Origin: Cyanophora paradoxa
Lineage: Eukaryota; Glaucocystophyceae; Cyanophorales; Cyanophoraceae
Reading direction: 5' to 3'
NCBI GenBank assembly: GCA_004431415.1
Contig: QPMI01000173.1
Coordinates: 62,001-126,000 of the forward strand
DNA: 64,000 nt
Shown: piece after piece, positions 1-10,405 of the stretch
Position numbering within the stretch: position 1 is the stretch's first letter
How the letters are laid out: the number at the start of each line of letters is the position of its first letter
Made by a program: the position numbers and the translations under genes
Notes under the pieces: generated by a model
Seen by the model: the letters and a program-made list of their open reading frames with translations, nothing else
Told to the model about the DNA's origin: nothing
Databases searched by the model: none

Positions 1-1381
1 ACGGGGGCGACCTGCCCGGGGGGCGGGGCCGTGCTCGCCCGCGACGGCTTCTGGCTGGACCCCGCCTCCATCGGCCGCGCCGCCCCCGCCGCCTACCGCT
101 GCCCCCGCGGCCTCTGCTGCCCCACCGGCGCCTGCGGCCTCGACGCCCCCTGGTGCGCCCCGCGGCCGGGCGCTCCCCCTCGCCGCGCTCACGGCGGGGG
201 CAGCGCGGCGCGGCGGCGGGGCGTGCTGTGCGGGGATTGCGAGGCGGGGTACAGCGACTGGGGCGGGGAGTGCACGGCGTGCACGACGCCGCAGCCGGCG
301 CTGCTCGTCGTGCCCGTCGCCGCCGCCTGCGGCCTCGTCGCCATCTTCTGGGTCGCCAGGTCGCCGCCCCGGCCTCCCCGCGGGCCCCGCCGCTGACTCG
401 GGGCGGGGGCAGCGCGGGGGACCCGTCCTCGGGGAAGGCCAAGTCGGTGGTCTTCTTCGTGCAGGCCTCGGCCTTCGTCGTCACCGACGTCTCCGTCGTC
501 GCCGACCTCTCCTGGGACTCCCTCCTCTCCTCCTCCCTCCTCTGCCCCTTCCAAATCGACCCCGTCCACCGCTCCCTCCTCGGCTTCTGGATCCCCGCCC
601 TCTCCTTCGTCCTCCTCCTCCTCCTCGTCTGCGCCGCCACCGGCCTATCCGTCCTCCGCACCAGGCGCCCCAGCCTCGACTCCACCCTCAGCCGCCGCCT
701 CTTCGTCACCGCCGTCCAGGCACCCATCCCGCCTCGCCCCGTCCGCCCCCGTCCCGCCTCGCCCGCTCTCACCCGGCCCCGCCCGCAGCTCGCCGCCTTC
801 TCCTACATCGCCATCGCCAACACGTCAATTAAGTTAAGTAGGACCTCTAGAATGGATTACTGGATTACTGGACCTCAATATTACTGGGTTACTGGATTAC
901 TGGATCATCGGACCCAGCGTTAACGGCTAGCCGTCATCATCCCATCCGGTCTTACCCGAGCGCGCGCAGTTCCTCGACTGCATCTCCGTTGGCGAGAAGT
1001 GCGCCGCCCGCCTCACCTCAGTGTCGCAATCTTGAGCATCACCCCCGTTCCCCCCCCTGCCTGACGCCCCCGGCCCGCAGCCGCGTGCTGCGCCGCTCTC
1101 CCGCTGTCTCCTGCGACACCCCGGAGTACCGCCGCTGGGTGCCCCTCGCCTGGTACACCCCGCCCCCCGCCCGAGGCCGCACCTCCTGCTCCGCCCACGC
1201 CCCCGGCGCAGGGCGATGATCGCGGGGTACGTGGTGCTGGTGCCGCTGCTCTTCGGGGCGGCGGTGTGGCGGCTGCGGCGGCGTGGCGGGGCGCACCTGC
1301 GCGCCCCCGCGACGCGCCTCCGCTGGGGCGTCCTCTACGCCTGCTACCGGCCCCCGTGGGTCCTCTACGAGGTCCGCCCCG

Positions 1382-1421
<40 letters not shown>

Positions 1422-3276
1422 AGGCTATGCCAGAGGCCGCGAGGGGCATCCGCCGAGCACGAGAGCCGCGTCGCCCTTGGAGCAGAGCACTAGAAGAACC
1501 CCCCCTCCTCCGCCCAGGGGCTCCCCCCTTGCCCCTCGGGGAGGGCTAAACGAGGAGGGGGGGCCGCGGGGGCGCAGGTCTTCTTCATGGCGCGCCGCAT
1601 CCTCCTCATCGCAGTCGACGTCGCCTTCGGCAACAACTTCTCCAACCGCTCCCTCGGTCACCCGCCTACAAGCCCCGCCCGCGCTCACTAGCGACGTTAG
1701 AGTGAAGCGCTCAGAAGCGCCGGCAACGACCCCTCGAGCCGCTCCCGCTGCACGATCTGATCTGATTCGCGCTGTGGGATCTGACGGGGCGGGGTCCGAT
1801 GCGGGCGCAGGGATGTTCCTCGCGTCGACCCTCTTCGTGGCCGTGCACGAGGGGGCCCGCCCCTTCGCCACGCCCCTGGACAACGCCCTCGAGGTGCCCC
1901 CTCCCCGCCCCTCTTTCCTCTCGCAATCTTGCCTCACGCCGTCGCCGGCTTCGCTCGCGGCCCGCAGTCCCTCTTCCTCATCTCGCTCCTGCTGACCTCG
2001 GCCCTCGAGATGACGGCCGCCGCCGCGCTCGAGGCCCCAGCCTGTGCGCCCAGCGCCCCTTCGCCGCGCCCGCCGGCCCCGCCGCCCACGCGCCCCGCAG
2101 ACTCCGTGCGCGCCATCCAGTACTCCCTCGGCGGCACCGCCCTCCTCATCGGTGCGGGCCGCGGCGCACGACCACCACCACCCCTAAGGCGGGGCGGGGC
2201 GGGGACAGGGGGCGGCCTCATCGCGGCCTACCTCGCCTTCTACATCTCCGCCGCCATGAAGGCCGCCGGGCCGCCCGGCGGCGGCCCCCGCCGCGGCACC
2301 CTCCTCGCCGCCCTCCGCGCCGCATTCGTGCCCCGCCCCGACCCCGACCCCGACGCCGACCCCGACGAGGAGGAGGCGGGGGCGGCGGCGGGGGAGGAGG
2401 GGGCGGGGCCGGGCGGGGCCGGCCAAGGGCGAGGGCGGGGGCGAGGCGGAGGAAGAGCGGGCGGCGAGCCCGGCGAGCTCGCAGGCTCCCCTGCTCTCCC
2501 CGGGGCCCCGCGCCTCGCTGCGCGCCCGCGCCGCCGGCGCAGCGGCGCGTCCCTCGCCCGACGCGGGGCGGAGAGCGGGGAGGCGGAGGCGGAGCGGGAG
2601 CCGCGGCGCTCGAGCGTGCGGAGCCGCACGCCGGCGCCGCCAGTCGCCGACGAGCCGGTGAGCGCGCGTGCGGGGCCTCTCGCGGGTGGCCGGGGAGGCC
2701 TCTGACGCCCCCCACGGCAGGCCTTCCCTTCGTGCAGAGCATCCTGCGCATGCTGGCCCCGGCGCGCAGGCCCCCGCCCCGGAGACGGGCGACTGGCCCC
2801 CGCGCCCGCCCTCGCGCGCCGGCGACGGCGGCAGCATGCGCAGCGCGCGGGGCGAGCGGGCAGGCTCGAGCGGGGGCGGGGCGGGGGGCGAGCATGCGGC
2901 GGCGGCGGCCGTCGGCGGAGGCCGGCTCGCCGAGCCCGGAGCTGACCCCGCACCCCCGGGACGCCCCGGAGGTCACCCCCGGGGAGCCGGCGGGGCCCCG
3001 GGAGGCGAGGAGAGGGAGGCCGGCTCCGCGAGGCCGGCCCCCACGCGGCCCCACCGCCTCGCACCGCTGCTCCGCGGCCGCGCCGCCGGCGGGCGGGTGA
3101 TCCCCGCGCAGGAGGGCGGGGGCGGGGAGGGGCCGGCGGGGGCACGGGCCCCGGGCCCCGCCGCTGCTCGTCGGTGGAGGCGGCTTCGCCGGCCTCCACG
3201 GCCTCGCCGACGCCGCCCTGCCCCCGCCCGCCCCCGCCGCCCCCGCCTCCCTCCACGAGCCCCCGCCCCGCGAGTA
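1..3276 (+). CDS. Cysteine-rich multi-pass membrane protein, C-terminal part (5' end outside window)
   Basis: The first exon (to 359) ends a cysteine-rich ectodomain with the signature LCGDCEAGYSDWGGEC, followed by a hydrophobic segment. Later exons encode further membrane segments. Exon spans I could fix by reading frame are 413-719 (SLLCPFQIDP, then FWIPALSFVLLLLLV), 789-833 (AAFSYIAIANTSIK), 970 onward (FLDCISVGE), 1212-1371 (MIAGYVVLVPLLFG, then LYACYRPPWVLYE), 1578-1656 (VFFMARRILLIAVDVAF), 1811-1893 (MFLASTLFVAVHEG, then PLDNALE), 1968 onward (SLFLISLLLTSALE) and about 2101-2260 (AIQYSLGGTALLIG, AAYLAFYISAAMKA). This order matches protist TRP-like or ephrin-receptor-like membrane proteins, with about seven membrane spans. 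A low-complexity acidic and Arg/Pro-rich cytoplasmic tail follows, interrupted by a GTGAGC intron at 2658. The tail frame after 2720 and the stop near 3276 are guesses. The intron at 720-788 starts with GC, and the intron at 1372-1577 holds a run of about 40 C. The ligand or channel function is unknown. Confidence 0.75.
855..905 (+). repeat. Short ATTACTGG repeat inside an intron
   Basis: About five imperfect copies of ATTACTGG lie head to tail in the intron between the exons ending at 833 and starting at 970. This stretch is AT-rich, unlike the flanking exons. Confidence 0.6.
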
Positions 3277-4313
3277 GCCCCCCCGCTGCCCTCCTTGAAG
3301 CCTGCGCTCCCCCGAGTCGATCCCCCCGCCGGCGGCTATGGTGATCAGTACATGTATTCTAGCTATAGTGTGCGATTCGAATTCGCCCCGTCTCCGGGCC
3401 CCGCCCCTCAATCATTCAATGATTGAATCATGTCCCTCCTAGTCTGCCCCTCATGATCACTTGAGCTGCACCTGTTAGCTTGCCTGCTCCTTGTCTGGTC
3501 ATTTATTCTGGATCGTTTAGCTGTACCTTATAGCTAAGAGCTCTACTAGGCTAGCTAGCCCTCTCTCCTGAGTTCGTGTGATTGTCACTGAGTGCTCTGC
3601 CTTCATCATCGGCCAATCTTGGTGCCCGTCTTTGTATTAATAACTACGAAGTTTTGCTGTATTTGCTGCGGTCCACTGAGCCAGTAATACTCACAGCAGA
3701 ATCTCCATAGAATTTCAAGTTTATTCAATGATTCAACGATTATGGGTATCTCATTACTAAGTTAAATTGGAGTGCGTATGTCTACTACGGTATACGTAAT
3801 TGATTGAAGCTTAAGTATAATTCACATGATGATATACGTATATATACGTGAATTCCAAAGCCTTGAAATCGAAATCAAAACCAATCGGCTGCGCGCGCAT
3901 GCGCAATTGCAAGCTGCGCGCGAGCCGCTAGCTAGCTAGCTATAGCGCTATAGCGCTGAGCTCGAGTACTAGTCACTAAGTTCGAATTCGCGATCGCTCG
4001 AGCTCGCCGAGTCGCTCGACTCGAGCTCGTCACACCGGTACCGTCTCACACGGCCGCGCGCGGCGCCGGCGTCCTCCCGGCCCATCGCGAGGCTCCCAGC
4101 TCGCATGCGCAGGTGCACGTGCACGTACGCGTGCACTCGCGATCGCCCCTCGGGGACCGGCACGAGCCCCTCCGCCATGGTTTCGCGCGCGCGCGCAGGC
4201 ACTAGCTCGAGCCGCACGACGTCGATCGATATCGATATCGATATCGCGACGCGTACGGTTGCACAAGCTCGAGGGGGGTAGTCGTAGACTTCGTTCGCAG
4301 CGCCTGGTTGCCA
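3277..4313. other. Intergenic palindrome-rich island
   Basis: No coding signal is visible. The stretch is AT-richer than the genes on both sides and is packed with short self-complementary words: CTAG runs near 3930-3945, TCGA and CTCGAG near 3960-4025, and alternating GATATC/ATCGAT near 4222-4252. It probably holds the 3' end of the membrane-protein gene and the promoter of the LYR gene, but I see no motif that marks either. Confidence 0.5.
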
Positions 4314-4792
4314 ATGTCCAGCCCCGCGCTCTCCCGGCTCCGCGCCATTCACCGCTCGGTTTCGAGGGTGTTCCGAGGCGACCGGCCGCTGCAGGAGGAG
4401 GCGCGCCGCAAGATCCGCGAGGAGTTCGCCAAGAATCGGTGCGGCGGCTGACCGGCGCAGCCGCTGCAGCTGCGACGGCGGCTGAGCGGCCGCGTGAGCA
4501 GGCACGAAACGGACCCGGCGAAGATCCAGGAGATGCTCGCCGCTGTCGACGACACGATCCAGTTCATGGAGACGGAAATCGTGCAGGCCGTCTATGACCC
4601 GAACGCCGGCATCTACAGTGCGCCTTATTTCTTTCTTCGTCGCGGCGCCTAGCTCCCGCTCACGCGCCCGCCCCGCAAGAGGCGCGCGTGGACGAGAAGC
4701 ACGCATCGCCGACCCTCCCATCCGGCGGCGGAGGCGGCTGCGGCTCCAGCGGCTGCGGGTCGGGCAGCAGCTCTGGTGGCGGCTGCTCCTGA
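4314..4792 (+). CDS. LYRM7: LYR-motif protein, LYRM7/MZM1 type (complex III assembly)
   Basis: Three exons (4314-4438, 4502-4617, 4680-4792) join in frame to 117 residues, the usual length for this family. Exon 1 reads ALSRLRAIHRSVSRVF followed by ARRKIREEFAKNR, the first helices of the LYR fold. Exon 2 gives DPAKIQEMLAAVDD and VQAVYDPNAGIY, the conserved second half. In yeast and human, MZM1/LYRM7 is a matrix chaperone that stabilises the Rieske iron-sulfur protein before it enters respiratory complex III, so a mitochondrial site is expected. Both introns (4439-4501 and 4618-4679) start GTGCGG or GTGCGC. An arginine and a lysine codon are split across them and are restored exactly by splicing. 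The C-terminus is unusual: a Gly/Ser-rich tail with three cysteines (CGSSGCGSGSSSGGGCS). The start is the first ATG upstream of the conserved helix. The assignment to LYRM7 over another LYR protein is fairly firm. Confidence 0.85.
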
Positions 4793-5388
4793 TCGGGGGG
4801 GTCGACGTTTCGCATTCGCCCATCAGCTGCCGGCTTGCGCCTGGAGCGCCTGTGACGCTTGGGTCGTCCCACGCCGGGCGCGCCTTGATGCCGCCAGGCT
4901 CGAGCTCAGCTACTTCCTTCAGCGCGGAGCATCGGTTGCGAGTCGCCATGCGCGGCGGCTCCTCCCGCCCGAAGCCGATCCACCCAGCCGAAGCTGCCCG
5001 CTCCATGCGGCCCACCAGCCTGGCAGCAGCGGCCGCCTAGCGTCGCCCAGGCTGCCCAGCCGCTGTTATCCTTAGCCAGGACGTGCTCGTCACCCGTAAC
5101 GTGCGCACGAATGCCTCGCCTTGCCGTCTGTCGTCGTACTCTCTCGAATTCGAACGTCTCTGCTTTGGGGCCCGCCAGCGAGTGCCGCGTGGACGGAGAG
5201 CCATCGGGGGCCGGCCAGGGCCTCGGGCCTAGGCGCCGGGTCTTCCGCTGGCATCTCAAGAGCCTACAAGATTTCTTATGCGCGCAGCTCTCCTGCCTCT
5301 AGCGATCTCCTGCCTCCAGATCTCTCCCCGCTACTACTCTATAGCTAGTCGACGTCTCTGGTCTAGTCAGACGCGCCCCAGCCTGCAG
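4793..5388. other. Intergenic region between convergent genes
   Basis: This stretch lies between the stop of the LYR gene (+) and the stop of the aminotransferase (-), so it should hold both 3' ends. Open frames exist but show no recognisable motif. No repeat structure was seen. Confidence 0.4.
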
Positions 5389-8301
5389 CTACGCCGAAGA
5401 CTTCGCGGGGGGCGGGGGCAGCCCGAGCGAGACCAGCAGGCGCCGTACCCCCTCCCGCAGGCCCCCCAGAGAGGGTACGGCCGCGTAGCATATCCGGAAC
5501 CAGCCGGGCTCGAGCGCGTGGAAGGGCGCTCCGGGGGTTACCACGACCTGCCGCCGAATCTCAAATAAAGGGGGAGGGGGGGGGGCTGTGAAGGGGTACG
5601 GGCCTTGGCGTCGCGGAAGGCGCGGGTCCAGACGAGTGTCTCCCCCGCAGTGTCGGGCGTCTGGGGAAGGGGAGCGTTTGCGGGGGTACGGAAGTCCTGC
5701 GGAAGAGGGGGGTGGGTACCGGGAGGAAGCGGCGGAGATCAACCCAGACGAAGAAGCCTGGGGCGGGGCGGGGTACGAGGGGAGTGAGGCGGGTGGGGCG
5801 GGGGTAGCGGGTGAGGCGGGGCGCACCGGCGTCGGCGGGGACGAACGGGATGCCGGCCCCGCTCAGCAGCGAGCTCACTGCGGGGCCGCGTGGCCGCCTC
5901 AGTGCGTTTGCTCACGAGAGGGCGTGGGAGGCGAAGGGGAGAGGGGGGGGGGAGGAAGGGGGAGGAGGAGGGGGTACAGGGGTTCACCGGCGCCGTACGC
6001 CTCCCGAAGCATCTCTGCGGGGGAGGGCGCCTCAGGGACGCGGGGCGGGGTGGCGCGGGGCGGGGCGGGGCGGAGGGGCGGTGCTCTGGCTTCACGAGGC
6101 GTGGATCGCCGTCGGATGATCGGGCGCTCGGCGGCTAGCAAGCGAGCGGCTAGGAGAATCGGAGCTTTGGCTTCGCTCGGCGACTCAGCGGGGGCGTACG
6201 CGGCTAGCGGGCGGCTAGAGGCTTGCGGCAGCGGCGCGGGTCGCTATCCCTCGGAACGCTCGGGGCGGGCGGGCGGACGCTTGTTGGCGGCGAGGAATCG
6301 GTCGACGAGGGGCCCGTCCGAGAGCAGCCGGCACATCGCCGACGCTGGAGCCCCGTTGAGCGCGAGAGCGGAGGAGGCGCGCCCGCGCCCGCGTCCCCTC
6401 ACCGAGGTAGGAAGAGGGGAGGAAGAAGTACGTCAGCGCTGCAGAAGAGGGGGGGGGGGGGTCAGGGGGTTGGATTGTTCGCTCGAATCGCGTACCCCCG
6501 CCCTCCACCGCCCCCTCCCGCACCGGAGACGGCGTCCCGAAGGGAGGCGCTCTTGGAGTACAGGGCACCGAGGCGGAACCCCGACATGCTGAAATCCTGT
6601 ACCCGCTTCAAAAAGCGAAGATGGAAGCGCGGGGGGTACGGGCCTTGGAGAAGGCGTACACGACGTGAACGCGCTCCAGGAGCTCGCTGAGGGAAGAGGA
6701 GGGGAGTCAAGAGGGGGATGGGAGGGGGAGGCGGGGGAGAGGCGAACGCGCGGCGGGGGTGGGACTCCAGGACGGCTGCGGCAGAGACGAACTTCGCTCC
6801 GGCGCCCCAGACCGAGTTGCCTGCGGGGGGTACGAGGCTCGGTCTTTCTGTCTGTCGGGACACGGCGGGACGAGTACCGTAGAGCTCATCCTGCGGGCAG
6901 GCGGGGACACGGGTCGAGAGGGGGGCAAGGGGAGAGGGGGGTGCGATTGCTGGCGCGCACGGAGAGGAGGTGCGGTATGTTCCGGGAGAGGCACCTGAGG
7001 CGAGGCGTGGGCGCGCTCCGGGCCCGAGGCGTGCACCACACGCACCAGTCCATCGCCTCCCGCAGCGCCTCGGGGGACACGACGCGACCGGTCGGGTTGT
7101 TCGGGGAGCTGCGGGGCGCGCGCGCGAGATCGGCGAGGGAGAGCAGGGCAGAATCTGCGGGGGGCGGGCCTGAGGAGGAGGGCGCGGACGGCGAGGCCCC
7201 GCCGCTGCGCCTCTCGGAGCCCCGCGTCCAGGTCCTCCTTCGTGAAGTCGAAGTTGCGCTCGGGCTGGGGGGTACGCCGTTTGAGCTCGAGCTCGGGGCA
7301 CGAAGCGCGGCGGGGGTGCGCGGGTTTGGACCTGGGTCGGGCACCCGACGATGACGACGTGCGCGCGCGTGAGGAGGTCGTTGTCGAACCCGGAGCTTTG
7401 GAAAGGAGAAGGGGGGGGGGGGAGGGGGGGGGCGGAGGGGGGGCGAAGCTCAGATCTGAGGGAAGCATTGCACAGGATCGAAGCGCCGCGCCGCGCACTA
7501 GTACGGGGCGGGGACGAGCTGCGGGCGCGGGAGGGGTACTGTGAGCTTCAGGCGGGCGCGGGGCGGGTACGCGCACGATCGCGTCGCCGGCCTCGGCGAT
7601 GCAGAATGCGAGCGACTCTTCGGGTGGTGCAAAGTTCAGAGGTGGGGAAGCGTCATAGGGGTACGGCGCGGCGCGGGTGGGCACCGAGCAGGGAGCCGGC
7701 GCCAGCAGTGAGCACGAGGTCGTCGGCGTCGGCGCGCGGGGCGTTGTCGAAGAGCGTTCGGCTCATCAGTGCGGCCACCTCCTTTCGCAGGCGCGCGTTG
7801 CCCTGGTCGCGCGGACCGGAGCTCGAGTCGGCGCGCGGGGAAACATTCGGAGCGCGCGCGATTGGGAGCACCGCGGGATGGTCGTAGCCGGCCTCGCTCT
7901 GCGCGTGCTCAGAGGAGTCGAAGCGAGTTCAGCGCACGCGCAGGCGCGGGTTGTGCACCACGGTGAGATTGGGGTTGGAGCGCATGCAGTCGCGCAGGAT
8001 GTCGAAGGACGGCAGCTTGTTCTCTGTGGCGTGTGATCGCACGCTCGCGCGCGGTCCGCGCGCGGCGCCCCGCACCCGCCAGCGAAAGGTTGATGTATCC
8101 TTCGTTCTCGCCGCGGCCTTCGCGCCACGGATCCGCGAGGCAGGTCGCTAGCGCTGTCACATGCAGCGGCGGACTGCCGCTGACGTACTGGCGGCCGCGG
8201 GAGCTGAGCAGCTCGGCAGCCTTCGTCATGTCGCTCTCTCGCTCTCCGCTCTCTCGCAAGCGTACGAGCGGCAGCGGTAAGACTGCAGGCAGCGGCAGCA
8301 A
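5389..8301 (-). CDS. PLP-dependent class I/II aminotransferase, ACC-synthase-like
   Basis: Read on the minus strand, the exons give the full fold-type-I aminotransferase order. The N-terminus (8229 downward) reads LLSSRGRQYVSGSPPL, then LADPW and GYINLSLA. Next come NKLPSFDILRDCM, the cofactor-phosphate region VLTAGAGSLL, ESLAFCIAEAGDAI, NFDFTKEDLDAGL, the NNPTGRVVSPEALREA motif, DELYGT, and the Schiff-base lysine in AFSK followed by DFSMSGFRLGALYS. The C-terminus has GFFVWVDLRRFLP, QVVVTPGAPFHA and GWFRICYA. This matches plant and fungal 1-aminocyclopropane-1-carboxylate synthase-like enzymes. True ACC synthase activity cannot be read from sequence, and an alanine- or aromatic-aminotransferase role is possible. 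Introns are tiny: 5560-5603 and 6597-6643 are 44 and 47 bases and begin with GC, the second directly after the catalytic lysine codon. Another intron starts GTACCC. An upstream ATG at 8301 adds a Leu/Pro-rich leader; the ATG at 8229 is an alternative start. Confidence 0.85.
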
Positions 8302-8780
8302 CCTGGTGCTTTTCGGCTGCAGGTGTACCCCCTCGCAAGTCTAGCCGACTCTATAGCTAGCGGCTAGCTCTTGAGCTAGCCAGTGGCTGGCGACGCGTAT
8401 ACGTACGCCGCGACGTCGACGTCGACGTCGATCGATATCGCGATTCGCGACCCCGTGACCCCGCGACGCGCCGCGCGCGGCGTGCTGCAGCACTGTAGAC
8501 ACGTACGAGGCGTGGTCACGGTCCACCGAGGCCTAGGACGGTCCGGCACGTGGGGAGCCTCGGAGGGGGGCATGCGCACCCCCTTCCTGCCTGGCCGGAC
8601 CGGTACCTATCCGAGCATTTTTTTTTCACGGGCCACGGAGGCCCTGAGGCTCGTGATTCCGAAGTTCGATATCGATGACTCAGAGATCATGATCATCTTC
8701 TTGCTCTCAGCTGCATGAGATCGAAGACCGTGGCCCTAGGCCTATGTATCTTTCGAATTCAGCTCGACAGAGGGATGAGG
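8302..8780. other. Intergenic palindrome-rich stretch
   Basis: No gene is visible. GCTAGC/AGCTAG words cluster at 8341-8385, and a run of GTCGAC/GATCGATATCGCGA lies at 8411-8450. A possible promoter of the aminotransferase lies at its left side, but no recognisable element was seen. Confidence 0.45.
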
Positions 8781-10405
8781 TCACCTAGCGTCTGCTAGGG
8801 GCGCGGTGGGGCAGGTGCCGCCGGGCACGTGCAGGAAGCCGCAGGCCCGGCACAAAAAAGTTCTCACGAACTCGTCGTCGGGCCCCAGTCCCGCCTCGCA
8901 CCTCCTGCACCGGCACCGGAAGAAGAATCGATCCTGCATGGGGAGGGGCGGCGAGGGGTGGGGGGGGGGTCGTCGAGCTCGACGTCAGCGGGGTACGGAG
9001 CGAGGGCAGGAGCGGCACAATGTGTGCGGCGGACCTCGAGGTCCTTGACCCTCGCCTCGGCGGACTGGGGCACACGTGCGTGAGGGAAAAGCAGGGGAGG
9101 AACGCGTCGAAGGGAGCGCACCTGGTCGCAGTCGATGTACGCGGTGCAGACCTCCTCCCCCTCCGCGACGGGCCGCAGGGCGCGCATCCGCAGGCCCAGG
9201 TTCAAAATCCGGCGGGCCTCTGGCGTGCTGGGCGCCGGGGGAGCCGCCGGGCCCGCCTCACCCGAGCCCGAATCCGCGTCCGAGGCGCACAGGTGGCCCG
9301 TCCTGTACAAATTCGGCTCGCAGCTGGGGGCACTTCAGCGGGGCACCGGGGACGCCGGCAGGGCGCGCGATCGCGCATGGCACCTGTGGTTGAAGTAGGA
9401 GGCGTATGGGTACAGGCCAATCGCGCAGCACTCGTGTGCCTGACGGGGGCGTTTGCTGCGGGGCAGGGGTGCGGCGCGTGATGCGGGGTACCTCGTCCCA
9501 GAGGCCGAAGGAGTTGCACTGGTTAACGCCCATCACGTGGACAATGTCCTCGACGGGGACCGAAGCGAAGAGGCTGGGGGAGGGGTACGGTCTCAGCGAG
9601 CTATGAGAAAGGGGAGGGGGGGGGGAGGGGGGGGGGTTGTACCTTGGGACGCGGCTGCGCAGGAGCGCCGCGAACCCCTCGAGGTACTTGCGCGCGGGAG
9701 CGGACTGCGAGGGGAGCGGCCGTCTGTCAGGTCCCCGGGATCCTGGGCGAAGCGCGGGGTACCTGCTTCTCGATGTTCGTGACGCAAGCGGCGACGTCGT
9801 CGTACAGGATCCCGTCGGGTGGTTCCGTGCCGGACTCGCCCTCGCGCTTTCGCCTCGCGAAGACGGCGATGAACAGGCGCGCGTTGGTCCTGCGCGCGCG
9901 AGGATCCGCTCAGCGGGCCGCAGCGGCGGGCGGCGGGCGGCGCGCGGCGGACGGAGGGCGGCGCGCCTCTCCCAGTCTTCTTCGATCTTCGCGTGCACGG
10001 GTACGAGCTCGCGAAGCGCCTCGCACTCCTCGCGGGCGTGGAGCGTGCCGGCGTCCGCGCACTCGGGGCTGCAGAACCATGCGTTCCCGCACCGCGGGCA
10101 CTTGTGCGGCAGGGCCCGCCACCGGTTTGTTGTAAAGCACTCCGCGCACACGCGCTTGCGCTCGCTGTGCGTTATGCCTGCGGCCGCGGATCGGCGCGCG
10201 CGCTATAGCGCCGCTCGCCAAGGCGCGCACCAACCGCGTAGGGCTGAGCGTCGTCGACGAGGAGCTCATTTTGCGCGATGGCGCGAGATGCGACGACGTA
10301 GCGGCCGGCGTCCGCCGTATGCCGAATCTGGAGCGGGACGCGGGCTCGCGCCATCCACGCAGCCGCGCGGGTAGCCGCCGCCAGCGAGGCCGCCATTGAG
10401 TTCAC
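8781..10405 (-). CDS. SMYD-type SET and MYND-finger protein (lysine methyltransferase family)
   Basis: Minus-strand exons give a split SET domain with a MYND zinc finger inside it, as in SMYD proteins. The start (10405) leads to GRYVVASRAIAQNELL and the strand QPYAV. A GTGCGC intron follows, then ITHSERKRVCAECF opens the MYND finger with CPRCGNAWFCSPEC and HAREEC. Further exons give DGILYDDVAACV, KYLEGFAALL, DIVHVMGVNQCNSFGL and IGLYPYASYFNH. The active-site NHSC motif is cut by an intron: AG at the exon end plus C on the next exon restore the serine of FNHSCEPNLY. GEEVCTAYID is the catalytic tyrosine region. The last exon is a post-SET zinc cluster, RCRCRRCEAG followed by CRACGFLHVPGGTC. The family methylates histone or cytosolic protein lysines with S-adenosylmethionine; the substrate here is unknown. 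Several donors are GTACCCC or GTGCGC. Confidence 0.85.

Noticed and set aside
2218-3411. 397-codon minus-strand frame opposite the tail of the first gene
   Set aside because: It is Arg/Gly/Pro low complexity and a mirror of the GC-rich tail; membrane exons on the plus strand are clearly real.
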